Source: Bacteroidota bacterium
GTDB taxonomy: Bacteria > Bacteroidota > Bacteroidia > AKYH767-A > 2013-40CM-41-45
NCBI GenBank assembly: GCA_016711505.1
Contig: JADJSV010000006.1
Coordinates: forward strand, 1 to 30,427
DNA length: 30,427 nucleotides
Reading direction: 5' to 3'
The position numbers and the translations under genes are program-made. Under the pieces are notes generated by a model. The model was given only the letters and a program-made list of their open reading frames with translations. It was not told where the DNA came from and did not search any database. Positions 8,889 through 19,206 of the stretch are shown piece after piece (position 1 is the stretch's first letter; each line of letters opens with the position of its first letter).

Positions 8889-10436
8889 TTACTTCAAAAA
8901 CGTATCTTCAATCTTCACCACCTTCACTTCACGAACTTCCAGCGGATATTTTGCTACTACATCATCTTCTTCAAGAATCGTTTTAGGAAGTGTCGCTTTC
9001 AGGTTGTCTGAATATGACATCGGAGAAACTGTTCCGGCACGCAGACTTTCTGCAAGATCATTAACTTCTGATTCATCAGTAACAATAACTATATCCATAT
9101 TCTGAACCTGCCAGTATTTTTTGATTGCATTATTTACATCAGCAAGTGTAAGTTTAGCAAGCAGAGCATCGAGTTCATTGATCCAGTCTTTTCTTCCGTA
9201 AAATTTAGAATCCATCATATATCCTAATTTTCTTGAAGGCGTTTCAATGTAAAGTTTGCTGTAGCTTTTCAGAAAGTCGCGTGTTGCTTCGAAATCTTCT
9301 GCTGTCAAACCATTCTTGATCAGATTATCCATTTCACGGATAGCCATTCTGATTGCATAATGTGCGTGACCGATCTTAATACTATCGAGTTCTTTATATT
9401 GTCCTTTCAAACCTTTCGCAGTTTGCACCGGACGCAGCCAGATACTGAAATAATTTAAAGAACGTGGAGTTCCTGATGGCGGCAACATATTACCTCCACC
9501 ATTCTCATACCATTCAATGTAAGTGTAATCGCCATAGTTCATTGAACGTTCTTCACGGATTTTTTTATACAATCTTGAATACGACTTTCTGTGTTCACCC
9601 AACCAGCTGTTTGCAACCATAAGTGCTGCGAACTCATCATTAGAACGAGTAATGTTCATTGGGAAACCCGCAGAAACAGCAGAACCTAATGCTCCTTTTT
9701 TAGAAACAATTTCAACCGTTAAACCTTTTGGCTGTGCCGGCATACTGATCTGTGGCAAATTTGGTTTTGATACTGATAAAAGTCCGGCGTCTGCTTTTAC
9801 TTTCGTAACAAACGACACAGGATAATCGCCGGCAATTCCAATGAGCACATTACTGTTTGTAAAGTAAGCCTGATATTGCTTTTTTGCATCTTCAACTGTA
9901 AGTGTTTTTACACTTGCAACATTACCTTCATTCAACTGAGCATAAGGAGTACCGCGGAAGATGAATGACTCCAGATATTTTTTTCCTAATTCTTCATCCG
10001 AAGATTGACGGATTACCTGCTCTACATAATTCTGCTGATTAGAAAGTAAACGATCAAAATCACTTTTTGTGAATGAAGGATGTAATAATAATTCACGTAC
10101 TACTTTTGTATAAAATTCGTCAAGATACTGTGATGGTACCTGAAACGAAATGATTGCAACCTCTTTATCAGTTGAACTGCTCATACTTGCAGACCAAGGG
10201 TAGATCATTTTGCGAATGTCTGTAGAAGACATTTTTGAAGTGCCGCTTTCAACGATCATATCTGTTGTAATACTTGTAAGACCTTCTTTACCGGCAGGAT
10301 CACATATTGATCCGTTCCGGAACATATAACGAAGGGTAACTTTTCCCGATTTGGGAATTGGAAGTTGTACGATCTCCTGTGCTCTTGCAGCAACGAAGCA
10401 GATCAGAAACATTCCTGCTATAATTATTTTTTTCAT
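8889..10436 (-). CDS. M16 family peptidase, non-catalytic subunit
   Basis: A 515-residue insulinase/pitrilysin-family protein with a signal peptide (MKKIIIAGMFLICFVAARA), so it is periplasmic or outer-membrane associated. At the position where active M16 proteins carry the zinc motif HxxEH, this one reads AGKEGLTSITTDMI with no His pair, so it should not cleave by itself. The second half keeps the paired-subunit segment RSLNYFSIWLRPV and the helix region of the C-terminal M16 domain (AIREMDNLIKNGLTAEDFE). In M16B families an active and an inactive subunit form a clamp around peptide substrates. Here the active subunit is encoded just upstream with an 18-base gap. Start ATG 10436. It is intact and ends in EIEDTFLK-like residues before the hairpin terminator. 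Confidence in the family is high; the peptide substrate is unknown. Confidence 0.9.
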   Translation of the reverse strand: MKKIIIAGMFLICFVAARAQEIVQLPIPKSGKVTLRYMFRNGSICDPAGKEGLTSITTDMIVESGTSKMSSTDIRKMIYPWSASMSSSTDKEVAIISFQVPSQYLDEFYTKVVRELLLHPSFTKSDFDRLLSNQQNYVEQVIRQSSDEELGKKYLESFIFRGTPYAQLNEGNVASVKTLTVEDAKKQYQAYFTNSNVLIGIAGDYPVSFVTKVKADAGLLSVSKPNLPQISMPAQPKGLTVEIVSKKGALGSAVSAGFPMNITRSNDEFAALMVANSWLGEHRKSYSRLYKKIREERSMNYGDYTYIEWYENGGGNMLPPSGTPRSLNYFSIWLRPVQTAKGLKGQYKELDSIKIGHAHYAIRMAIREMDNLIKNGLTAEDFEATRDFLKSYSKLYIETPSRKLGYMMDSKFYGRKDWINELDALLAKLTLADVNNAIKKYWQVQNMDIVIVTDESEVNDLAESLRAGTVSPMSYSDNLKATLPKTILEEDDVVAKYPLEVREVKVVKIEDTFLK

Positions 10437-10454
10437 GATGATTCGTGTGTAAGA

Positions 10455-11922
10455 TTAGAATGTTACTTTCTCTGTTGGTGCGATTGTACCTATCGTTAAT
10501 CGCTGCGGTAAAAAATATTTCTGCGCAACACGCATGATATCCTGCGGAGTAACTCTATCGTACATACCGAAATATGAATTAAGTTGTTCCGGATCACCGC
10601 TCACCCATGTGAAGTGACTTAAGTTCTGAGCGATTGCTGTTGGATTATCAATTGACATGATCGCTGAATTTCTGAAATTCATTTTTGTCTCCTGAAGAAT
10701 CTTACCATCAATCGGTTTATTTTTTGCTTCTTCCAACACTCTTTCCATTTCTTTACGGATATAACCGAAGTCAGTAGCATCAACTAATGAGGCTTCAACA
10801 GAGATCAGATAAGGATCACGAGTCGTATAAGAATCAGCACCGATTGATCTTACTTTTTGTTCCTGGATTACAAGTTTGTTATACAAATCAGAATTTTCGC
10901 CGAAGTATGCAGCACAAAGAAGATCCAATGCAGGAAAATCAATTGATTTCGGATCGTAACCCGGGCCTTTAAAATTCAGACTTAAGTAAGGAGGGAAACC
11001 TTCTTTTTGAAGGTTAGTATATTTTGTTTCTTTCTGTGCTGGTTCTGCAGGAACAGTTGACACATATGTTCCCGTTTTCCATGCTCCGAAATATTTTTTT
11101 GCAAGGTCGTTTACTTTTTTGTGCAGTAACATCACCTACAACTATGATCGTACAATATTCCGGACGGTAATAACGGTTGAAGAATTCGATTGAGTAATCA
11201 TATTGATTCGGCATATCAACGATGTCTTCGAAGAAGCCCATTGTTGTATGCTTATATGTATGGCTTTCGAAAGCAGTATTCTGAATCATTTCATTCAGCT
11301 TGGTATAAGGGTTCGCTGAATTTTTTGTGTATTCACCTTTCACTGCTCCGGCTTCTGTTTTAAAATCCTGAATAGAATATTTCAGATTTTGAAAACGATC
11401 AGCTTCAAGCATGAACATTGTTTCAAGTTTGTTAGCATCGCCGGTCATATGATAAAGTGTTCTGTCAAGACTGGTATTTGCATTTGCTGAAGCACCTGTT
11501 GATTTTAGTACGGCGCCATATTTATCTTTTGGATAAAGATCAGTTCCTCTGAACATCATGTGTTCAAAGAAGTGAGCGAAACCTGTGTGTCCCGGTTCAA
11601 CTTCATTTCGTGAACCTGTGCGAACAACAATATAAAAAGCAGCAATTCCGGGACTCTGATATGGAACTGTAACGACATTTAAACCATTGTCCAGTTTTGT
11701 CTGAAGAATTGGATACGGAAAAATCTTTCTTTCCGGTGGTGTCATCGTCTTACCTTCATCTTGAGCATAAGGCGGGGCTAACTTTACCAGTTTTTGCTGA
11801 GTTGGTGTTGCTTTGGGTTCACTTTTCGGTCTTGGTTTGGCTTTGTCTTGAGAGAAAGCATTTGACCCGGTGAAAAGCATCAGGAAGGCAAGGCTTCCGG
11901 TAACTATTCGATTTGTTTTCAT
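10455..11922 (-). CDS. M16 family zinc peptidase, catalytic subunit (one frameshift)
   Basis: The active partner in the M16 pair. A signal peptide (residues 1-25) is followed by a basic Pro/Lys-rich linker. The zinc site is HFFEH (His117, Glu120, His121), with the third ligand Glu197 in AGAVKGEY, 76 residues on, which is the usual spacing. The frame shifts after VVGDVTAQK because a T run at 11115-11120 (A on the coding strand) has one base too many. The rest then reads KVNDLAKKYFGAWKTG, SLNFKGPGYDPKS and the C-terminal domain to APTEKVTF (stop at 10455). The restored length of about 488 residues is typical. ATG 11922 is the only sensible start and gives the signal peptide. It is first in the two-gene operon. 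The extra base sits in a homopolymer, so the gene is probably whole. Confidence 0.92.
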
Positions 11923-12042
11923 GTGCTATTAATTGGTATGCGAAAGTATCCTTTTCATTGAAATAAATAAAGGATTTAACATGATGTTAAGAGTTTCTTT
12001 GACTGTATACATAGGTAAAAGTGACCTCTCCTCTTAAATAGC

Positions 12043-12122
12043 TGCGGGAACTGCGGGAAATGAACAACGCTTAATTATTTCCCGCAGAGTGGCGCAGATT
12101 GCCGCAGATGACGGCGCAGAAA
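12043..12122. repeat. GC-rich repeat with CTGCGGGAAAT inverted repeat and GCAGAT direct repeats
   Basis: The 336-base gap between the divergent M16 operon and the next gene (11923-12258) holds no gene. Inside it a GC-rich block stands out from AT-rich surroundings. CTGCGGGAAAT (12051-12061) and ATTTCCCGCAG (12077-12087) form an 11-bp perfect inverted repeat with a 15-base loop, and GCGGGAA also occurs just before. After it come three copies of a GCGCAGA/CCGCAGA unit (12092-12121). This is the look of a small extragenic repeat element. I see no open frame or tRNA in it. Confidence 0.6.
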
Positions 12123-12234
12123 TTGTCTATAGTTTTTTCGCCGACTTGTGCAGAAAAAGTACACGGTACTAAAGCAAAGTGTTCAGAAATGAAAAATTTG
12201 CAATTTAAATGCAAGTATTCCCACTCACTTGAAT

Positions 12235-12242
12235 TAGATTTG
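12235..12242 (+). promoter_or_regulatory. Possible -7 element (TAGATTTG) of the small membrane protein gene
   Basis: TAGATTTG matches TAnnTTTG and ends 16 bases before the ATG at 12259. No TTG -33 box is seen at the right distance. Confidence 0.35.
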
Positions 12243-12258
12243 CATTAGGAAAAATATC

Positions 12259-12756
12259 ATGAAACTCAAAACCATCGTCATCACATGTTTAATGCTGCTT
12301 AGCATTTTCCCTGACACTTCTTATGCAGACGAACGTACCGCAGCGCGTAAAGAACTTTTTGGACTTTTGCAGGAGAGACAAAAGTTGTTTGATAGTTATA
12401 GTCAGACAACAAAAAAGAAAAGCGGTTTTTTTGGAAACCGAACAAAGAACGATATGCGCGAAAGTCATGCGACGCTTCAGGAAATTGTTTCGATTGACAA
12501 TAAGATCATGAATTCACTGGAAAGAGTGATCGATACAAAGAATTTTGAAAAGACAACTATGTCATTTGATGTAAGTGGATATCAGGAAAGAATAGATAAT
12601 TTATCGAAAGTAAATGATGTAACGCTTGCACAGAATGACAATCTTGAGAAAGAAAAAAAATATCTGGGAAGACTTGTATTGAGAATGAAATTTTATTTTG
12701 TTTTTTTGCTTTTGATAATAATTGGATTGCTTTTTTGGATTTATCGAAAGAATTAA
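12259..12756 (+). CDS. Unknown exported protein with coiled coil and C-terminal membrane anchor
   Basis: This 165-residue protein was not recognised. A signal peptide is clear (MKLKTIVITCLMLLSIFPDT, cleavage probably after SYA at about 23). The middle (about 25-140) is highly charged and looks helical, with heptad-like stretches (KELFGLLQERQKLFDSYSQ, and DNLEKEKKYLGRLV near 128-141). A basic Gly/Phe segment KKKSGFFGNRTKN interrupts it near residue 53. A single hydrophobic helix at about 144-162 (FYFVFLLLIIIGLLFWIY) ends in RKN. The likely topology is periplasmic coiled coil anchored in the inner membrane with a very short cytoplasmic tail. It stands alone between a divergent peptidase operon and the TonB operon. 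The frame is intact, the start is supported by the signal peptide, and a TAnnTTTG box lies upstream. No function can be given. Confidence 0.75.
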   Translation: MKLKTIVITCLMLLSIFPDTSYADERTAARKELFGLLQERQKLFDSYSQTTKKKSGFFGNRTKNDMRESHATLQEIVSIDNKIMNSLERVIDTKNFEKTTMSFDVSGYQERIDNLSKVNDVTLAQNDNLEKEKKYLGRLVLRMKFYFVFLLLIIIGLLFWIYRKN

Positions 12757-12996
12757 AATATAAAAATAAATTAAAAACAAGAAAATATTTAACAATTTTT
12801 TTTGTGAACGTCCCGAGCCCGCAGCATATTAGCAGTCCGATGGATTTCAAATCAATAGGAGTCCTACTCCATTTAAGTACATATGCTTATTCTTCCATTC
12901 TTGGAATAATTTAAGTACTTTTTCATCAAGAATGTAGGAAAACTATATTTTCATTATTGATTTTTATTTACTAATCTTGGTATTTAAGTCTAAAAA

Positions 12997-13488
12997 ATGA
13001 GATCCGGAATACTATTTCTTGCAGCTTTAATTGTAATACAAAGTGGCGGAATTCTATTGATTTGCCATATTGAACAGGCTTATATGAAATGGACTATGGA
13101 TTTCAATGAAAGCGAAATAGAACAGATCCGGATTACCAAAATTAAATTTGAAGTTCACAAACTGGACGATAATGAAATCGTGATTGGAAATCAATTGTAT
13201 GATATCATTAATAAAACAGAAGTAAATACCATCTTAATCCTTAGTGTTATAAATGATAAAAAAGAATCAAATATTATCCGGGTTATAAAAGAAATATGTT
13301 CAAGCCCGTTTGAATCCCACAAAAACTACACGAATTTACTTCTTAAATTGATAAAACTAATTTATAGTTATCAATCTGTCATAGTAACAAAAGTAAAATT
13401 ATCCTATATCACTAATCTGGCATATTACAAAGGTCAGTTGTACACTACCTCTTACTCAAATATTTTAACTCCTCCTCCACAATTCTGA
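12997..13488 (+). CDS. Small membrane-anchored protein of the TonB receptor operon
   Basis: A 163-residue protein of unknown function. Residues 4-24 form a signal anchor or signal peptide (GILFLAALIVIQSGGILLIC). The rest is outside the membrane, with the segments FNESEIEQIRITKIKFEVHK and ELYDIINKT-like NQLYDIINKT, ending in NILTPPPQF. I have the impression that short membrane proteins ending in a PPP motif often precede metal-type TonB receptors in Bacteroidota, but I cannot check this. The TonB receptor gene starts 50 bases downstream on the same strand, which supports a joint role. The 240-base gap before this gene holds nothing I recognise. The base composition matches its neighbours. Confidence 0.65.
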   Translation: MRSGILFLAALIVIQSGGILLICHIEQAYMKWTMDFNESEIEQIRITKIKFEVHKLDDNEIVIGNQLYDIINKTEVNTILILSVINDKKESNIIRVIKEICSSPFESHKNYTNLLLKLIKLIYSYQSVIVTKVKLSYITNLAYYKGQLYTTSYSNILTPPPQF

Positions 13489-13538
13489 TATATTTTCCTG
13501 TTTTATAAATTAATTTTTTAACCCTTAACTATTCTATT

Positions 13539-15897
13539 ATGAAAATGATAAAATCGACAATTATATTGTTGCTGTTTTCCTATACCATTACTTATTCACA
13601 AAACAATCTGAAGGGAATAATCACCAATGCGGAAAATACCCCGCTATCAAAAACCACTGTATTTATACCCGAACTGCAAAAAGTAATTATAACAGATTCA
13701 CTTGGAAATTATGAATTAACAGATTTACCAACAAGTAGTGTTATTGTGCAATACTCCTGTATCGGGTATAAAACGATTGCAGAAAAAGTTGAGATCACAG
13801 GAGTAACGACGAAAAACATTTCACTGGAATCAGGTTATACTCTTTTGAACGAAGTTCTCATAACCTCCAACAATACTTATCAAACTGAAAAATTTCCTAT
13901 TTCAATTGCATCTGTAAGATACACTCATGCAAATCACGCAATATCGTTAACGAATGATCTATCATATTTACCCGGCATTGACAAGATCTCATTAGGTAAT
14001 GGGATTTCTAAACCTGTTATCCGCGGATTGTCATTTAATCAAATTGCACTTTATACTCAGGGTACACGAATCGAAAATCAACAATGGGACGATCATCATG
14101 ATCTGGGCATATCAGAGCTTGGTATTGAAAATGTCGAAATCGTGAAAGGACCTGCGGCTTTAATTTACGGAGCTGATGCAATTGGCGGAGCGTTGGTTTT
14201 TATTGATGAAAAACCGGCAGCAAATGGTACCAGTTCAGGTAGTGCTAACCTCGGATTTCATTCCAACACTTTAGGACTGACTGCTGATGCCGGAATAAAA
14301 TCAGCGAATTCAAAAGGAATGTTCTATGGTTTAAGAATCGGTGGTACATCTCATACAAGTTATGTTCAGGGCGAATCTGAAGAAGAGATAAAACCAAACG
14401 GTGAAGAAGAAGAGTTTGCTGCCAATAGTAAGTTTATGAATTATGCCGGTAAATTTAATATCGGTGTTTCTAAGAAATGGGGAATCAGTAAGCTTTCATA
14501 TAGTTTCCTTGATCAGGAAATCGGGATTGTAGAAGATGAAGGTGAAGCAACTGGTGGTATATTAGTAGACGAAGAAGAGGAACAAAGAGAACGCGAACTG
14601 GAAGCACCATATCAAAGTGTCGTTTCGCAAATTATCTCCAGTGAGAACACGGTCTTTCTTAAAAATTCAAAACTGAATCTGAATTTAGCTTATCAGTTAA
14701 ACAACAGGAAAGAGTTTGAGCCATTGCCAAACAAACAGAAAGAACTTGCAATTGGGCTAGATCTGAATGTAATTACCTATGACGTAAAATGGACCAGTAA
14801 TTCTGCAAAAGCATTTTGGTGTTACGATCGGTTCTCAGGGAACATTTCTGGAAAACAAAAACAACGGCCGGGAATCAATAGTTCCCGATGCCGATGGTTC
14901 AGATGTGGCAGCTTATGGAATTGTCCGGTATGACTCTAAAAGGTTTAATCTGATCGGTGGTTTCCGTTTTGATGCCAAAAGTCTTGAAGCCGAAAGTTTC
15001 GAAGAAGGAAATGAAATGGAAGAAGATACGTTCATAATGTTCCAAGAGAATGATACAATAACAAAACCTGAAGTTGAAATTGAACGTGACTACTCTCCGA
15101 CATCTTTCTCCCTCGGCGGAACCTTTCTTCTAAACAACAATCTTAGTTTAAAAGGAAATATTGCAACCGGATTCACTGCACCAAATTACGCGCAACTCGG
15201 CACCTTCGGAAAGCACGAAGGTACTTTTCGTTTTGAACGTGGAAATGTTGACCTGAAAGTCGAACAAAATCTGGAAGGTGATCTTGGTTTGGTATGGAAA
15301 GGAAAGAGCTTCAGTGTTGATCTTAGCGCTTACACTAACATGATCAGTGACTATATTTATATAGCTAACACCGGAGATTCAGTTGTGAGAATAACTCCTG
15401 ATGCAAGAGATACTTTCGCATTATATGAATACCGACAAAACGGCGCAACCTTTACAGGAGGTGAAATTCAGATCAGGTATTTTCCTCAGAGTGCTTCGTG
15501 GCTGAATATAAATCTGGGATATTCAAAACTTGAAGCGTCCTTGAAAATTGGTGGCAATGTTCCCTATATTCCATCTGACAAATTGGTGGGTGAAATCAAA
15601 TTATTGAAAAAGCAATTATGGAAATTTAAGGACACATACTTTTCAATGAAGATAAGTAATTACGAAAAGAGAGTGGACGTTGCAGAATATGAACTATCAA
15701 GCGATAGCTATAGTTTACTGGATATTTCTGTTGGAGGTTCATTCCGATTATTTAAACAACAGGCAGGCATTAGCATCTTCTGCACCAATCTGAAGAATGA
15801 AGCTTACTTCAATCAATTGTCACTGGTAAAATACATTGGCGTAAGAGACATGGGAAGGAATATCGGATTCAATTTGCATGTGCCTTTTGGGTTATAA
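13539..15897 (+). CDS. TonB-dependent outer-membrane receptor, probably metal uptake (one frameshift)
   Basis: An outer-membrane active transporter. After a signal peptide (1-20) comes a carboxypeptidase-regulatory-like domain (about 24-95), then the plug (about 120-225: DLSYLPGIDKISLGNG, PVIRGLSFNQIALYTQG, IENVEIVKGPAALIYGADAI), then the beta-barrel. The plug carries ENQQWDDHHDLGI, with two His and two Asp. Two predicted loops are very acidic (EEEIKPNGEEEEF and LVDEEEEQRERELE), suggesting a cation ligand. The frame breaks in a T run at 14814-14817 that has one base too many. Removing it gives FGVTIGSQGTFLENKNNGRE, joining the second half at VAAYGIVRYDSKRFN and running to the end GFNLHVPFGL. 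The restored length is about 785 residues, a little longer than usual metal receptors because of the extra N-terminal domain. It ends just before a strong terminator. Which metal it takes cannot be told. Confidence 0.9.
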
Positions 15898-15906
15898 TTA
15901 TTATTA

Positions 15907-15953
15907 TAGCAGCAGGGGCAAAAATGATCTTATTCTTTTTGCCCCTGCTGCTA
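15907..15953. terminator. Bidirectional terminator between convergent genes
   Basis: A perfect 18-bp stem (15907-15924 with 15936-15953; core GCAGCAGGGGC / GCCCCTGCTGC) with an 11-base loop. A/T tracts close to the loop and AT-rich flanks lie on both sides. It sits between the TonB receptor (+, ends 15897) and the BNR protein (-, ends 16009), and can serve both. Confidence 0.85.
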
Positions 15954-16008
15954 ATTTCAAATTAAATCTCCTATCTAATTTCCAAAGTGATTTATAAAAA
16001 AATCTAAA

Positions 16009-18520
16009 CTATTTAGTTACTACGAATTTCTGGACTTTACTAAAATTATTATTTAGAATCATTCTGCAAAAATAGATTCCGGATGATAAATTGTTAATTT
16101 GTTCTTTAACATGATAATCACCATGCTGCATTAAATTATTTGCAATCGTTTCGATTTCCCTTCCAAACATATCAAAAATAGAAATTTTAACATTACTTAA
16201 TTCGGGAACAAAATAGTCAAAAGTAATTGTTTCTTCCTGCAGATTATAAAAAGGAATTGACAAGTTCATAATTTGATAAGAATTGGATTGTATTCCAGTT
16301 ATATCATCACCTGAAATTTCTCTTTGCCAAATTCCTCTTCCAAATGTTGAACATCTTACATAATATTTACCATTTGTTGCCACACTATCTATGCCTTTCA
16401 TTTCAGTCATAAAAACACTTTCTGGTAGTCCATTATTCCATCGAACCCAATTCACACCTCCATCGATTGTTTTAAACCCGCCTTCTTCAGTAGCTGCATA
16501 AATTAAACTTGAGTTATATGGATAAATAACTAGATCAGCAATAGGCACGTCTGGCATATTCCCTGATATATTTATCCAAGTTATCCCCCGATCAGTTGTT
16601 TTAAAAATTTATTTCCTGCATTATATCCACCAACAATAGCATAAGCAACATAAGGTTGTGTTTTATCAGGAATGACTTTTTCTATAGGACTGTTGGTTGG
16701 TAAACCCGCGTCACGCTGCACCCAAGTGTTTGTTATTGCATCACGCACCCATAAGTGTGATAAGAAACCTGAATACAGGGGTGCATAGATGCTTGGAGAA
16801 GTACCTGTGCTAAAAGCAATATCATAAACATTACCGGGTAGGCCACCGATTGGTGTTATAGTATTCCAAGTACCTCCTTGGTTTGTACTTTCATAAATCA
16901 AATTAAAGGTGGTGGTATATAATTTGGTTGGATTACTATGATCAGTTCTGATAATTAATCCGTCACCAACTGACCCATTGATACCATTCCATGTTATGCC
17001 ATTATCAAATGATGCATGTCTTGTTTGATTCATAATTGCATATTGATTAGCCTCGTTATTGGGATCTATGGCTACTCCAAATCCATCACCGCCTATTTTA
17101 CATGACCAATATGCCTGTCCTGAATTGATTATATCTACCATATTATCTTGTGAGCCTGCTATTATGCTTCGTGGGTCAGTTTCTCCACTATCAAAATTAT
17201 AGAACTGTGTAATGGGTAATAAATTATAAGCATTGTATTTCCATGAACTCCCCAAGTCATCCGTGTAATAAATTCCTCCATCTGATCCATTGTATAGTAT
17301 GTTTCCTGTAGCATCCCATAAAAATGTATGTTGATCAACATGTTGGTTTTGCTGCAGGCTCCTCGAAATTATAACCATTAGTTGTTCTCCAAATTGACCC
17401 TCCTCCTGCAAACGCTAGATTGCAGTCTGTAGGGCTAACTGTCATTGTATTTCCGTACCAACCTTGACCCCAATGAAAATCTGTTGTTTGCTGTCCATAA
17501 ATATTTAATCCAATATGGCAAGTGTCCCAAGTTACACCTGCATTGATTGTTTTATAAATATGTTTTGTAAAATTACCTGTATCAGATGTGACACATGCAT
17601 AAATAATATTAGGATCAGCAGCACACAAGGCTAATGCTGTTCTTCCAACATCTGTCGTTGGTGCTCCTCCAGCCAGTGGAGTCCAGTTAATTCCCCCATT
17701 AGTTGATTTATAAATCTGGTCACCCCAAATAACTGTATATAAGTTTTGTGGATTTAATGGGTCAATTACCAAATCTGTCGTTCGACCAGTTAAATATCTT
17801 GTCCAAGAATTTCCACCATTAACTGATTTAAAATAGCCATCATCGGTTGCAGTATGCATAATTGAAGAATTCAATGGATCATAAAATATTTTATAAAGCA
17901 GAGGGAGTTGGGCTCATAGGTATATTCGTCCAACTATCACCTAAGTCCGTCGTTTTCCATAATCCTGTTCCTGCATGAATTCTAGGTTCTCCTGTTCCTA
18001 TAAATATAGTTGCAGGATCTGTTGGAGAAGTTACGAAGGTGTTAGCCCAAGGTGTGTTTAAATGATCACTTATTGACACTGGGATTAAAAACAAACCTAA
18101 ATTAAGGTAGTGCCATAAATTTCCACTTGCGGACAAAACTCTCATTTCGCCCGATGATGTTTCAATTGCAAGCACTCTTCCTGAATAAATAGTATAAGGT
18201 GAACCGGGTGATCTCATACCATAAGGTCCAACAAATTGCCAATCACTGGTTGCTGATAAAAAGTCGTTTCCGTCTATTCTTCTAAAAATACTTTCGTTTG
18301 CAATTCGGTTAACTTCTTCTTTAACGGATTGCACCTGATCTGCCGTCATATTTTCATAGGGATAATGAAGTCTTCGAAAATATTCAACCATTTTTTTAGC
18401 ATCATTTTCAATTTTCAATTCATCATTTGAATCTAAAATTTTTTTATTTTCAAAGCTATTTTGAGCATAAGAGCTTTGAAAAAAGATTGTAAGTATTAAA
18501 TAGATGATTAAATTTTTCAT
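16009..18520 (-). CDS. Secreted BNR/VPS10-like propeller protein with T9SS sorting domain (frameshifted)
   Basis: Four pieces make one exported protein of about 836 residues. It has a signal peptide (MKNLIIYLILTIFFQSSYA), then WQFVGPYGM and repeated Asp-box/BNR units: GTGLWKTTDLGDSWTNI, ATDDGYFKSVNGGNSWTRY, QIYKSTNGGINWTPL, HIYKTINAGVTWDTC, GGIYYTDDLGSSWKY, LIYESTNQGGTWNTI and GGFKTIDGGVNWVRW. These are sortilin/VPS10-type beta-propeller blades, related to sialidase Asp boxes and plant-type WTXDGGxxW proteins. The C-terminus (VKISIFDMFGREIETI ... GIYFCRMILN ... KFVVTK) is a type A T9SS sorting domain. Breaks are at 17882-17890, near 17345-17400, and at 16608-16610, where one base is missing from an A run. 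Such proteins are often labelled glycosyl hydrolase, but no catalytic residues are visible, so I make no enzymatic claim. Confidence 0.85.
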
Positions 18521-18570
18521 GGTTTTAATTGGTTTTAATTATTTAATTTTGATAAATATTTAATTCAATG

Positions 18571-18578
18571 CAAAGCTA
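18571..18578 (-). promoter_or_regulatory. Possible -7 element (TAGCTTTG) of the BNR protein gene
   Basis: On the minus strand TAGCTTTG matches TAnnTTTG and lies about 50 bases before the ATG at 18520. A TTTG ends 23 bases upstream, the far end of the allowed range. A tandem GGTTTTAATT pair (18521-18540) lies between it and the start codon. Confidence 0.4.
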
Positions 18579-18714
18579 AATATACAAATATTTTGATTTA
18601 GCAAATCATTTTATTTAGCACAAATAATTAAATTTTTGCATATTTGCCTTTAATCGAATGTGGAAATCGGTCAGTATTATTAGTAAATAAAAAAATTAAA
18701 CATTTAAATTAAAT

Positions 18715-19203
18715 CTAATTCGCTTTCTCAATCCGAATCCCTGCATCCATAATCTGTGGCAGCGGATCAATTCGCATTGCTTGTTCTAGCTGAAAAATAT
18801 ATTTTCCGGATTCAGGAAAACGAAAACCTCTTTTAAAAAGCTGACGATTGTCCCAGATATCACCCATACCATCGCCCAGCCATTTACCACTTGCATCAGC
18901 AAGAGTAAGTTCTAAAGTATCGCGTTCCATTTTTCCTGATGGCGATGTGGTGGTGAAAAATAAAAATATATTACTGAATTGATATCCGCCGGCATTTCTC
19001 AGATTGATGTAAAGATTATGCGATGAAATTGTATCCTGAATGTCTACAGTAAATTGAACAGCATTATTTTGTTCCCAACGATTTTCGGGAAGTTTAACAT
19101 TGTCTTCAAAAACAACATTGCGGTCGCACGATGAAAGCGAAAGCAATGCAACGAGCATGAATAAATTTGAAAAATACTTTTTGAATGGAAGTTTGAGATT
19201 CAT
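18715..19203 (-). CDS. gldH: Gliding motility lipoprotein GldH
   Basis: A 162-residue lipoprotein: a short signal sequence ends in the lipobox LSSC (Cys26), so it is lipid-anchored in the envelope. The body matches GldH with NVVFEDNVKLPENRWEQNN at the start of the mature part, then TVDIQDTISSHNLYINLRNAG-type beta strands, GKMERDTLELTLADASGKWL and GMGDIWDNRQLFKRGFRFPE. GldH is needed for gliding in Flavobacterium johnsoniae and is linked to the type IX secretion machinery, in keeping with the T9SS cargo proteins in this window. The start ATG 19203 is three bases after the TAA of ricT (19207), so translation is probably coupled. The order holB-ricT-gldH is, as far as I know, common in the phylum. 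The frame is intact. Confidence 0.93.
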   Translation of the reverse strand: MNLKLPFKKYFSNLFMLVALLSLSSCDRNVVFEDNVKLPENRWEQNNAVQFTVDIQDTISSHNLYINLRNAGGYQFSNIFLFFTTTSPSGKMERDTLELTLADASGKWLGDGMGDIWDNRQLFKRGFRFPESGKYIFQLEQAMRIDPLPQIMDAGIRIEKAN

Positions 19204-19206
19204 CCC

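Noticed and set aside
12557..12850. Minus-strand 97- and 64-residue hydrophobic frames
   Set aside because: They are shadows of the A/T-rich end of the coiled-coil protein gene and its 3' flank.
16009..18520. Glycosyl hydrolase/sialidase function for the BNR protein
   Set aside because: Asp-box-type blades are present but no catalytic residues can be seen; only a propeller fold is supported.
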